Below, piece by piece: positions 25,048 to 33,329 of a stretch of 46,743 nucleotides of DNA. Position 1 is the first letter of the stretch. Every line of letters begins with the position of its first letter. A program made the position numbers and the translations under genes. The notes beneath the pieces are model-generated. The model had not been told where the DNA came from. It was given only the letters and a program-made list of their open reading frames with translations, and ran no database searches. Origin of the DNA: an uncultured Oscillospiraceae bacterium (GTDB taxonomy: Bacteria; Bacillota; Clostridia; Oscillospirales; Ruminococcaceae); NCBI GenBank assembly GCA_934486875.1, contig CAKSPU010000011.1, positions 1 to 46,743 on the forward strand, written 5' to 3'.

Positions 25048-26331
25048 ATGATGAACACCGACGACGGCGCATATTACCGCAGACTGTACAGGCTCTGGGC
25101 GGTAATAGCATTCGGTCCTTCCTCAAGGACTCTTTCCGAGCTTTACACCCGTTTTGACAACGCCGAAAGCCTTTATGCCGCCGTCACCCAGGACGATGCG
25201 GTGAGAAATGAACTTCCCGCCGAAGCCGTCCGGAGCGCCGACAGCATTACCCTGTCCTCAGCTGAACGGGTCATTGAGCTATGCGGCAAAAAAGGCATAA
25301 AAATCGTCACCGCCGATGATGACGATTTCCCCGAAAGACTCAGGGAAATCTACAATCCGCCCACAGTCCTTTTCTATAAGGGCGACATTTCGGGCATTGA
25401 CAACAGACTGAACATCGGCATCGTGGGAACAAGAAAGCCCTCGGATTACAGCCGAAAAACCGCCTCCGCACTTGTCAATACCCTTACAAAGCACGGTTTT
25501 GACATCATCAGCGGATTTGCTGAGGGCATCGACATCTGCGCACATCTTCAGTGTGTCCAGAGCGGCGGAAAAACATATGCCGTTATCGGCTCGGGACTCG
25601 ATTATCCTTACCCCAAGCCGAATATCCCCTATCGTGAGCTTATCGAGGAAAACGGTGCAGTCATATCCGAATATCTCCCCGGAACGCAGCCCTTTCCCCC
25701 GAATTTTCTTCAGCGAAACCGTATCCTTGCGGGGCTTTCAATGGGCGTTGCGGTCATCGAAGCTGGAGAAAAAAGCGGCTCACTTAACAGCGCAGCCCAC
25801 GCAGTAAGCCAGAACAAACCCGTGTTCGCCGTGCCGCCCTGCGACCTGTTCGACCCGAGATACAAAGGCAATGTCCGCCTTATCCGAGAGGGCGCAGTTC
25901 CCCTTATGGGAGCCCGTGACATTTACGGAGAATACAGCATAAATCCGCAGCATATAATAGTCGCAAACGAAAGCACCGCCGCCCAGCTTGAAAAGATACG
26001 TCTTATAGCTGAGGGTGCGGCAAGAGCCGAACAGGAAAGCGACAAACATACCTCGGAAAAGCCGATAAAGAAGCCGGAAACGCCTGCCGAAAGCGAGCCT
26101 GTTTCGGAAAGCAAGCCCCGACAGCTGACAGCGGAGGAGCTTGAAAGCTTTTCTGACCCCATTCAGAAAAATATACTGATAAAGCTGTCCGAAGCCCCCT
26201 CAGCAATGCGTGGGGACGAGCTTGCGGAAGCACTTGAAACGGATATCGACGATATCCTCACAGCTCTCACAGAGCTTGAAATTTTAGGCAATGTTCAGTC
26301 CCAAAGCGGAAATTACACCCTTGCGGACTGA
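25048..26331 (+). CDS. dprA: DNA processing protein DprA
   Basis: 427 residues. It loads RecA on incoming single-stranded DNA in transformation and is kept in many non-competent bacteria. Seen: a SAM-like N-terminal region, then the Rossmann domain with NIGIVGTRKPSDYSRKTASA, IISGFAEGIDICAHL, YAVIGSGLDYPYPKPN, PPNFLQRNRILAGLS and EAGEKSGSLNSAAHA. After a Glu/Pro/Lys-rich linker (about 325-370) comes a C-terminal winged helix. I prefer ATG 25048: the ATG at 25036 is part of the AAAGGAATGGT site that recurs before other starts here. Confidence 0.94.
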   Translation: MMNTDDGAYYRRLYRLWAVIAFGPSSRTLSELYTRFDNAESLYAAVTQDDAVRNELPAEAVRSADSITLSSAERVIELCGKKGIKIVTADDDDFPERLREIYNPPTVLFYKGDISGIDNRLNIGIVGTRKPSDYSRKTASALVNTLTKHGFDIISGFAEGIDICAHLQCVQSGGKTYAVIGSGLDYPYPKPNIPYRELIEENGAVISEYLPGTQPFPPNFLQRNRILAGLSMGVAVIEAGEKSGSLNSAAHAVSQNKPVFAVPPCDLFDPRYKGNVRLIREGAVPLMGARDIYGEYSINPQHIIVANESTAAQLEKIRLIAEGAARAEQESDKHTSEKPIKKPETPAESEPVSESKPRQLTAEELESFSDPIQKNILIKLSEAPSAMRGDELAEALETDIDDILTALTELEILGNVQSQSGNYTLAD

Positions 26332-26343
26332 TTAAATATATAT

Positions 26344-26388
26344 GCTTTTGCCAATGGTAAAAGCCTGCTGCGAAACCTGCCGCAGCAG
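26344..26388 (+). promoter_or_regulatory. Two back-to-back hairpins in the topA leader
   Basis: GCTTTTGCC/GGTAAAAGC (26344-26352 with 26356-26364, one mismatch) abuts CTGCTGCG/CGCAGCAG (26365-26372 with 26381-26388, perfect). No T run follows; the AAAGG ribosome binding site comes a few bases later. Possibly mRNA-stabilising or translational control. Confidence 0.5.
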
Positions 26389-26406
26389 ATGAAAGGATAG
26401 AATCAT

Positions 26407-28485
26407 ATGTCAAATCTTGTAATCGTGGAGTCGCCCTCCAAGGCGAAAACCGTTCAGAAATATTTAGGCCCCGGCTATGAGGTCGAGGCATCAATGGGTC
26501 ACGTAAGAGACCTGCCCAAATCCAAGCTCAGCGTTGACACGGAACATAATTTCGAGCCCGTTTATGTTCCGATGAAGGACAAGGAAGAGGTCATAAACTC
26601 ACTGAAAAAAGCCGCAAAAAAAGCGGATAAGGTTTATCTCGCAGGAGACCCTGACCGTGAGGGAGAAGCTATTTCCTGGCATCTTGCCCAGCTCCTTGAC
26701 ATTCCTATGGACGCACCCGTTCGTGTCACCTTCAACGAGATCACAAAAACAGGTGTGCAGAACGGTATGGCACACCCCCGTTCCATTGACCTTGACCTTG
26801 TAAATGCCCAGCAGGCACGCCGTATCCTTGACAGGATCGTGGGCTACAAGCTCTCCCCGTTTCTCTGGAAAAAGGTGAGAAGAGGTCTCTCCGCAGGACG
26901 TGTGCAGTCCGCAGCGGTGAAGATGATAGTTGACCGTGAGCGTGAGATAAATGCATTCAAGCCCGAGGAATACTGGTCTGTTGAAGCAAAAATGACCGCA
27001 CCCTCATCAAAAAAGCAGTTTGACGCAATATTCACGGGAATGGACGGCGAAAAGGCCGAGCTTCATTCCGAGGCAGAAACAAACAAGGTTCTGGAGCGCT
27101 TAAACGGTGCGGAATTTACCGTTTCGGGCGTGAAAAAATCCGTAAGAAGAAAATCCCCCGCAGCACCCTTCACAACCTCAACAATGCAGCAGGAAGCCTC
27201 CAAAAAGCTGGGCTTCCAGACCTCCAAAACAATGAGAGCCGCACAGCAGCTTTACGAGGGCGTTGAAATTGAGGGAATGGGTGCAGTCGGTCTTATAACA
27301 TATATGAGAACCGACAGCCTCCGTGTTTCCGATGAAGCAAGAGCGGCAGCATATAAATATATCGGGGAAAAATACGGCAAGAACTACCTCCCCGCCTCCC
27401 CCAAGATATACAAGACCAAGGCAGGAGCACAGGACGCTCACGAAGCTATCCGCCCCTCAACTCCCGAGCTCACCCCCGAAAGAGTAAAGGAGAGCCTTAC
27501 CACAGAGCAGTATAAGCTTTACAAGCTCATCTGGGAGAGATTTATCGCAAGCCAGATGGCAAATGCGCTTATGGACACCGTTTCCGTTGACATCACCGCA
27601 AACGGCTGCTCATTCAAGGCAACAGGCTACTCCGTGAAATTCGACGGCTTCACCGTTCTTTACGAGGAGTCAAAGGACGATGAGGAAAACAAGGTGCTTC
27701 CCGAAATAAACACGGGCGATGTACTGAAGCTCAAAAATATCGAGGGCAAGCAGCATTTCACCCAGCCTCCAGCCCGCTACACCGAAGGTTCGTTCATCAA
27801 GGCAATGGAAGAAAACGGCATCGGCAGACCTTCCACATATGCATCGACCATTTCAACAATTATCAATAGATTTTACGTTGAGCGTGACGGAAAGCAGCTC
27901 AAGCCCACAGGTCTCGGAGAAGTCACCACAGACCTGCTCAAATCCCAGTTCAGGCAGATAGTTGATACCAAATTCACCGCACAAATGGAAAGCAGTCTCG
28001 ATAAGATCGAGATAGGCGAAAAGGACTGGGTGGAAACTCTCAGGGATTTCTATGACGATTTCTCCGACACCCTCGCAAAAGCAGAGGTGGCAATGGAGGG
28101 CAAGCGTGTCAAGGTCCCCGACGAGGAGACCGATGAGGTATGCGAGGTATGCGGAAAGCCTATGGTCATCAAGATAGGCAGATTCGGCAGATTCCTTGCC
28201 TGCTCGGGCTTCCCCGAATGCACCAACACCAAGAAGATAGTCAAGCCCACAGGCGGCGTGTGCCCCCTCTGCGGCAAAAAGATCCTTGCAAAGAAGTCCA
28301 AAAAGGGCAAGAAATATTTCGGCTGCGAGGACAATCCCACCTGTCCGTTTATGACCTGGGACACCCCCGTTTCCGACAAGTGCCCCAAGTGCAATGACGG
28401 CACAACGCTCTTCAAAAAGGGCGGAAAGATGTTCTGCCTTAAGGAAGGCTGCGGCTACGAGGTCGCAATTAAAAAGGAAAAATAA
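26407..28485 (+). CDS. topA: DNA topoisomerase I (type IA)
   Basis: 692 residues. It relaxes negative supercoils. Toprim domain: NLVIVESPSKAKTVQKYLG and AGDPDREGEAISWHL (acidic triad). The catalytic Tyr is in LITYMRTDSLRVS (Tyr299). Other core motifs are RRGLSAGRVQSAAVK and GIGRPSTYASTIST. The C-terminus has three four-Cys zinc ribbons (about 578, 614 and 658: CEVCGKPM, CPLCGKKI, CPKCNDGT). The start follows AAAGGATAG. Confidence 0.97.
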   Translation: MSNLVIVESPSKAKTVQKYLGPGYEVEASMGHVRDLPKSKLSVDTEHNFEPVYVPMKDKEEVINSLKKAAKKADKVYLAGDPDREGEAISWHLAQLLDIPMDAPVRVTFNEITKTGVQNGMAHPRSIDLDLVNAQQARRILDRIVGYKLSPFLWKKVRRGLSAGRVQSAAVKMIVDREREINAFKPEEYWSVEAKMTAPSSKKQFDAIFTGMDGEKAELHSEAETNKVLERLNGAEFTVSGVKKSVRRKSPAAPFTTSTMQQEASKKLGFQTSKTMRAAQQLYEGVEIEGMGAVGLITYMRTDSLRVSDEARAAAYKYIGEKYGKNYLPASPKIYKTKAGAQDAHEAIRPSTPELTPERVKESLTTEQYKLYKLIWERFIASQMANALMDTVSVDITANGCSFKATGYSVKFDGFTVLYEESKDDEENKVLPEINTGDVLKLKNIEGKQHFTQPPARYTEGSFIKAMEENGIGRPSTYASTISTIINRFYVERDGKQLKPTGLGEVTTDLLKSQFRQIVDTKFTAQMESSLDKIEIGEKDWVETLRDFYDDFSDTLAKAEVAMEGKRVKVPDEETDEVCEVCGKPMVIKIGRFGRFLACSGFPECTNTKKIVKPTGGVCPLCGKKILAKKSKKGKKYFGCEDNPTCPFMTWDTPVSDKCPKCNDGTTLFKKGGKMFCLKEGCGYEVAIKKEK

Positions 28486-28487
28486 TT

Positions 28488-29819
28488 ATGGATAAAGAAA
28501 TAACCGTTATCGGCGCAGGTCTCGCAGGCTGCGAGGCTGCGTGGGCGGCTGCACGGGCAGGGGCAAAGGTTCGGCTCATCGAAATGAAGCCGAAAAAATT
28601 CTCCCCCGCCCATAAATACAAGGGCTTTGCGGAGCTCGTTTGCTCAAATTCCCTGAAAGCCTCCCGCATAAATTCGGCAGCAGGGCTTTTAAAGGAAGAA
28701 ATGCGCCGTCTCGGCTCCCTTACAGTCCCCTGCGCCGAGGAAAATGCCGTTGCGGCAGGAGGGGCACTTGCCGTTGACAGAGAAAAATTTTCCGACAGCG
28801 TTACCGAAAAAATACTCTCCCACCCGAACATTACCCTTGTATCCGAGGAAGCGGAGACCATTCCCGACGGATACTGCATAATCGCAAGCGGTCCACTTAC
28901 AGACGGAAGACTTGCGGAAAATATCGGCACGCTATGCGGAAAAAGGCTCAGCTTTTTTGATGCCGCCGCCCCCATCGTCACCTTTGATTCCATTGATATG
29001 AGCAAGGCATTTTTCGCCGCACGATACGGCAGAGGCGGCGATGACTATATCAACTGCCCTTTCACAAAGGAAGAATACCTCACCTTTCACCACGAGCTTG
29101 TAAATGCAGCTTCAGCCCCCGTCCACGACTTTGACCGCCCCGAAAATTCCCGTGACGATTTCACGGTATATGAGGGCTGTATGCCAATCGAGGTGCTTGC
29201 AAAGCGAGGAGAGGACGCAGCAAGATACGGCGCAATGAAGCCCGTTGGACTTACCGACAGCCGAACGGGCATACGCCCCTATGCGGTAGTCCAGCTCAGA
29301 CGTGAAAACGCCGAAGGCACGCTTTTTAATCTCGTTGGCTTCCAGACAAATCTGAAATTCCCCGAGCAGAAGCGTGTTTTCTCGATGATACCGGGACTTG
29401 AAAATGCGGAATTTGTCCGTTACGGTGTAATGCACCGAAACTCCTTCATCGACTCCCCCCGCCTTTTAAACGGCGATTTCTCAATGAGAGAGCACCCCGA
29501 AATTTTCTTTGCGGGGCAGATAACAGGCGTGGAGGGCTATATGGAATCCGCCGCCTCGGGCATAATGGCAGGTCTGAACATCGTCCGCAGAACAGAGGGC
29601 AAGTCCCCCGTAATTCTCCCCCGTGAAACGATGACAGGCGCACTTTCCCGTTACATTTCCGATGAAACAGTTGAGAATTTCCAGCCGATGGGCGCAAATA
29701 TGGGCATTCTCCCCGACATCGGTGTGCGCATAAAGGACAAGCAGCAGCGCTATCAGGCGGTTGCAGACAGGGCACTTGATGCATTTGAGGCATACATCAA
29801 GGAGGTTACAGAAGAGTAA
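28488..29819 (+). CDS. trmFO: tRNA m5U54 methyltransferase TrmFO (folate/FAD-dependent)
   Basis: 443 residues. It makes T54 of tRNA using methylenetetrahydrofolate. The FAD loop is ITVIGAGLAGCEAAWAAA, followed by RLIEMKPKKFSPAHK and ELVCSNSLKA with the conserved Cys. Also seen: FNLVGFQTNLKFPEQKRVF, and near the end FAGQITGVEGYMESAASG. It starts three bases after topA, the usual Firmicute topA-trmFO order. Confidence 0.97.
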   Translation: MDKEITVIGAGLAGCEAAWAAARAGAKVRLIEMKPKKFSPAHKYKGFAELVCSNSLKASRINSAAGLLKEEMRRLGSLTVPCAEENAVAAGGALAVDREKFSDSVTEKILSHPNITLVSEEAETIPDGYCIIASGPLTDGRLAENIGTLCGKRLSFFDAAAPIVTFDSIDMSKAFFAARYGRGGDDYINCPFTKEEYLTFHHELVNAASAPVHDFDRPENSRDDFTVYEGCMPIEVLAKRGEDAARYGAMKPVGLTDSRTGIRPYAVVQLRRENAEGTLFNLVGFQTNLKFPEQKRVFSMIPGLENAEFVRYGVMHRNSFIDSPRLLNGDFSMREHPEIFFAGQITGVEGYMESAASGIMAGLNIVRRTEGKSPVILPRETMTGALSRYISDETVENFQPMGANMGILPDIGVRIKDKQQRYQAVADRALDAFEAYIKEVTEE

Positions 29820-30310
29820 TGGACGAAGTCATATACGAATTTGAATCCCGAATGAAATTCAGAGCACAAAATCCAAAGGCATACACGGCAATTCTCATCT
29901 TAGCTCTGCTGATATCGGTGCCGAACCTCCCTGCAGGACTTGCATTCGTCATAATTTTCTTCTCAAACTATGACCCGCAGTTTCTTAATATTTTCTATAT
30001 CATTCTTATCTTTATGATAATTATTCCGGGTGTTATACTGACTGCGGCAACAACCCTGTTCAGGTCAGAAAGTCACCTTAAATTCACATTCGGGCAGGAC
30101 ACTTTTGATGTGTATGACTTCAAAAACAAAAAACAGACAACTGTCCCCTATTCGGCGGTAAGCTGCATAAAAGCAAGCAATGTCTGTTACCTGATATTTA
30201 TGGACAAACGCCGTGCATATCTGCTTTCGGCAGATGCGCTCAAAGCTGTGCCCGCAAGTGAATTTGACAACTTTCTTTATGAACGCACAGGCAAAAAAGT
30301 CCTCAGATAA
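29819..30310 (+). CDS. YcxB-like membrane protein
   Basis: 163 residues. The start shares one base with the trmFO stop (TAATG), so it is co-transcribed. Two membrane helices (about 23-45 and 55-77) are followed by a PH-like soluble part (about 85-160): FTFGQDTFDVYD, TVPYSAVSCIKAS, CYLIFMDKRRAYLL and VPASEFDNFLYER. This order fits the YcxB-like C-terminal domain. No function is known; the family call is moderate. Confidence 0.68.
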   Translation: MDEVIYEFESRMKFRAQNPKAYTAILILALLISVPNLPAGLAFVIIFFSNYDPQFLNIFYIILIFMIIIPGVILTAATTLFRSESHLKFTFGQDTFDVYDFKNKKQTTVPYSAVSCIKASNVCYLIFMDKRRAYLLSADALKAVPASEFDNFLYERTGKKVLR

Positions 30311-30328
30311 TAAGTTAGAAGTGATAAA

Positions 30329-30490
30329 ATGGACGATGTAAAAGCGGGAAGATTTATAAACCTTGTCCTCCGACATCACCCCGAAGCCGCAGGGCTGACC
30401 CTTGACAGCGACGGCTATGAGTTTTACATCTCCGAAAACGGAGTATGGCTCACAAAGGAAGTCCCCGCAAAATATATCAAAAGGCTGTAA
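30329..30490 (+). pseudogene. kptA: Internally deleted KptA (RNA 2'-phosphotransferase) remnant, 53 codons
   Basis: ATG 30329 to TAA 30488-30490 encodes 53 residues. Residues 7-30 (GRFINLVLRHHPEAAGLTLD plus SDGY) match the N-terminus of KptA/Tpt1 (compare SKFLSFVLRHKPEA in E. coli). Residues 31-50 (EFYISENGVWLTKEVPAKYI) match its C-terminus (compare AENGVWLT). The about 130 residues between, with the HGT and other NAD-binding motifs, are absent, and the frame is kept. Full KptA has about 180 residues. The product cannot be a phosphotransferase. The ribosome binding site is weak. It is either decaying or a retained micro-ORF between the YcxB-like gene and plsX. Confidence 0.8.
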
Positions 30491-30512
30491 TCTCAGAAAG
30501 GAATGGTAATAT

Positions 30513-31523
30513 ATGAATATAATCGTTGACGCATTCGGCGGAGACAACGCACCTCTCGAGGTCATAAAGGGCGCAGCGCAGGCAGTGGCTGATTTCGGCA
30601 TCGAGGTGACCCTCACGGGAAACGAAAAAATAATAAAGGAAACCGCCGAAAAAAGCGGAATAAGTCTCGATAAGATATCCATAATACATACCGAGTCCGT
30701 CATCGACATTCACGAAGAGCCCACCGAGATCGTAAAGAGCCGCAAGGACTGCTCAATGGCAGTGGGACTTCAGGCTCTTGCCGATGACAAGGGCGATGCA
30801 TTCGTAAGCGCAGGCAGCACAGGCGCACTTGTGGTAGGCTCCACATTCATCGCAAAGCGTCTCAAAGGCGTAAAGCGCCCCGCCCTCGCCCCCATTCTCC
30901 CCACCGCCAACGGTCACCTTATCCTTATGGACGGCGGAGCAAACGTTGACTGCCGCCCCGAAATGCTTATGCAGTTCGGCATTATGGGCAGCTGCTATAT
31001 GGAAAAGGTAATGGGCGTGAAGTCCCCCAAGGTCGGACTTTTAAATGTCGGCGCAGAGGACACCAAGGGCAGAGAGCTGGACAAGGAAGCCTACAAGCTC
31101 CTCACTGCTGCCCCCGTTGATTTTTACGGAAATCTTGAAGCAAGAGAAATGCCCAAGGGAGTATGTCAGGTAGCCGTTTCCGACGGATTTACGGGAAATA
31201 TCGCCCTTAAGCTCTACGAGGGAATGGGCTCATTCTTTGCGGGAGAGCTCAAAGGAATGCTCACCGACGGACTTTCGGGCAAGCTTGCCGCACTCCTTAT
31301 CCTCAAAAAGGTAAAGGCATTCAAGAAAAAGCTTGACTACAAGGAAGTGGGCGGCGCAGTTCTTATGGGAATTTCCAAGCCCGTCATCAAGGCACACGGC
31401 AGCTCCGATGCAAAAGCGTTCTACAATGCTATCAGACAGGCAAAGCAGTGCGTTGACGGCGATGTTATCGGTGAAATTTCAAGAGCTCTTGAAAACTGCA
31501 AAGCTAATACCGATAACAAATAA
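30513..31523 (+). CDS. plsX: Phosphate acyltransferase PlsX
   Basis: 336 residues. It converts acyl-ACP to acyl-phosphate for PlsY in phospholipid synthesis. Seen: NIIVDAFGGDNAPLEVIKGA, DDKGDAFVSAGSTGALVVG, RPALAPILPTANGHLILMDGG, VGLLNVGAEDTKGRELDKEA and FTGNIALKLYEGMG. The site AGAAAGGAATGGT lies at normal distance. The acpP gene that commonly lies between plsX and rnc is not present; the 63-base gap is empty apart from the rnc site. Confidence 0.96.
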   Translation: MNIIVDAFGGDNAPLEVIKGAAQAVADFGIEVTLTGNEKIIKETAEKSGISLDKISIIHTESVIDIHEEPTEIVKSRKDCSMAVGLQALADDKGDAFVSAGSTGALVVGSTFIAKRLKGVKRPALAPILPTANGHLILMDGGANVDCRPEMLMQFGIMGSCYMEKVMGVKSPKVGLLNVGAEDTKGRELDKEAYKLLTAAPVDFYGNLEAREMPKGVCQVAVSDGFTGNIALKLYEGMGSFFAGELKGMLTDGLSGKLAALLILKKVKAFKKKLDYKEVGGAVLMGISKPVIKAHGSSDAKAFYNAIRQAKQCVDGDVIGEISRALENCKANTDNK

Positions 31524-31586
31524 AACCGTACACAAATTTTAATTGATCCTCAGTATTGAAGCGAATAATGAAAGGAAATGTCTTAA

Positions 31587-32294
31587 ATGACAGAAAAAGC
31601 ATTGACCGAAAGGCTTGCCGCTTTTGAAGAAAAGATCGGCTATACCTTTAAAAATAAAAATCTGCTCCACGAAGCACTCTCCCACTCTTCGTATGCAAAC
31701 GAGTGCAAAAAAGGCAGAAATTCCAACGAAAGGCTTGAATTTTTAGGAGACAGCGTGCTTTCGATAGTAATTTCCGAGCACCTTTTCAACCATTTCAAGC
31801 ACCTCCCCGAGGGCGACCTTACAAAAATAAGAGCCTCCCTCGTCTGCGAAAAGGCACTGTTTGAATTTTCAAAGCAGATATCCCTGGGCGATTTTATCCT
31901 CCTCGGAAAGGGCGAGGAAAACACAGGGGGCAGGACCCGCCCCTCGATCGTTTCCGATGCCTTTGAAGCAGTTATAGCCGCAGTGTTCCTTGACGGCGGA
32001 ATGGAAGCCGCAAGGGAATATGTTCTCGGCTTTATCCCCAAGGACCTTGACAAAAACACCGCCAAAAAGCTTCAGGATTACAAGACCATTTTGCAGGAAA
32101 TTATCCAGCGAAATCCCGAAGAAAAGGTGGAATATGTCCTCAGGAGCCAGACAGGACCCGACCACGACAGACATTTCGTAGTCGAAGTCTGCCTCAATAC
32201 CAACGTTATCGGTCACGGCGAGGGACACAGCAAAAAGCAGGCTGAACAGCAGGCAGCAAAAGAAGCTCTTAAGCTTATGGGCTGCGAGGTATAA
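31587..32294 (+). CDS. rnc: Ribonuclease III
   Basis: 235 residues. It cleaves double-stranded RNA in rRNA maturation. The catalytic signature RNSNERLEFLGDSVLSIVIS and SDAFEAVIAAVFLDGG (second acidic site) are intact. The C-terminal dsRNA-binding domain (about 160-232) shows DYKTILQEIIQR and GEGHSKKQAEQQAAKEALK. AAAGGAAATG precedes ATG 31587. Confidence 0.97.
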   Translation: MTEKALTERLAAFEEKIGYTFKNKNLLHEALSHSSYANECKKGRNSNERLEFLGDSVLSIVISEHLFNHFKHLPEGDLTKIRASLVCEKALFEFSKQISLGDFILLGKGEENTGGRTRPSIVSDAFEAVIAAVFLDGGMEAAREYVLGFIPKDLDKNTAKKLQDYKTILQEIIQRNPEEKVEYVLRSQTGPDHDRHFVVEVCLNTNVIGHGEGHSKKQAEQQAAKEALKLMGCEV

Positions 32295-32300
32295 AGCCCG

Positions 32301-33317
32301 ATGAGCCGCAAAAACATCTCGGTATTTATCCCCCATATGGGCTGCCCCAACGCCTGCTCCTTCTGCGACCAGCGCACCATAAGCAGCACCGCCCACGCCC
32401 CCGCTCCCGAAGAAGCCGAGGAAATTATCAGAGGAGCATACGAATACATCACCTCCCCCGAGGACAGAGCCCTGACCGAGATCGCATTTTTCGGCGGCAG
32501 CTTCACCGCAATTGACAGGGAATATATGACCTCGCTTCTGAAAACCGCCGCAAAGTATCTGAAAACGCCCGAAAGAGACGGCTTTTGCGGTATAAGAATT
32601 TCCACTCGTCCCGACTGTATCGACGAGGAAATTCTTATGCTGCTGAAAAGCTTCGGCGTAACGGCGATCGAGCTGGGAGCCCAGTCAATGAGCGATAATG
32701 TCCTTGCCGCAAACAGACGGGGGCATACCGCCGATGACGTGAAAAAAGCTTCACAGCTAATAAAAAGCCACGGCTTTGAGCTTGGTCTGCAAATGATGGT
32801 GGGACTTTACCAAAGCACCCCCGCCGATGAGCTCCACACAATGAATGAGATAATACTGCTTGCCCCGAAAACCGTGCGGATATACCCCGTGGCGGTGCTT
32901 AAAGGAACACAGCTTGCGGAGCTTTACGATTCGGGAGAATATAAGCTCTATCCCTTTGATGAATGCGTCCGTCTCTGCGCAGAGCTTATGAGGGGCTTCA
33001 CGGAAAATGGCATAAAAGTGATACGTCTCGGTCTCCACGCCGAAGAAAGCGTTGAGAGCAAGGCTGTTGCGGGCTTTTATCACCCCGCCCTCGGAGAGCT
33101 TGTCCGCTCCGAATGGGTGCGTGAGCTTATTGAAAATGAGCTTGCGGAAAAAGGGAAAGCGGACTGCAAAGCGTCAAACCGCAATATGAGCATTCTCGCA
33201 GGTCACAAGCGTTCAAACAAGCTTTATTTTGCGGACAAATGCGTGACCTTTACCCGTGATGACAGCCTGCCCGATGACAGGATATTCATAAACGATATGG
33301 GATATATTATACAGTAA
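32301..33317 (+). CDS. Elp3-like radical SAM protein
   Basis: 338 residues. The radical SAM cluster motif is CPNACSFC (Cys-x3-Cys-x2-Cys) in FIPHMGCPNACSFCDQRT. Then come EIAFFGGSFTAIDREYM, ISTRPDCIDEEIL, AIELGAQSMSDNVLAANRRG and GFELGLQMMVGLY, the order found in the Elp3/HemN-type radical SAM group. There is no acetyltransferase domain, so it is not full Elp3. Proteins of this type commonly lie between rnc and smc in Clostridia; the substrate is unknown, and tRNA is a reasonable guess. Confidence 0.88.
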   Translation: MSRKNISVFIPHMGCPNACSFCDQRTISSTAHAPAPEEAEEIIRGAYEYITSPEDRALTEIAFFGGSFTAIDREYMTSLLKTAAKYLKTPERDGFCGIRISTRPDCIDEEILMLLKSFGVTAIELGAQSMSDNVLAANRRGHTADDVKKASQLIKSHGFELGLQMMVGLYQSTPADELHTMNEIILLAPKTVRIYPVAVLKGTQLAELYDSGEYKLYPFDECVRLCAELMRGFTENGIKVIRLGLHAEESVESKAVAGFYHPALGELVRSEWVRELIENELAEKGKADCKASNRNMSILAGHKRSNKLYFADKCVTFTRDDSLPDDRIFINDMGYIIQ

Positions 33318-33329
33318 CGAGGAAAAAAT

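Noticed and set aside
31541..31569. Possible promoter before rnc (TTGATC, then TAATGA)
   Set aside because: The -10 match is poor; the gene probably shares the plsX transcript.
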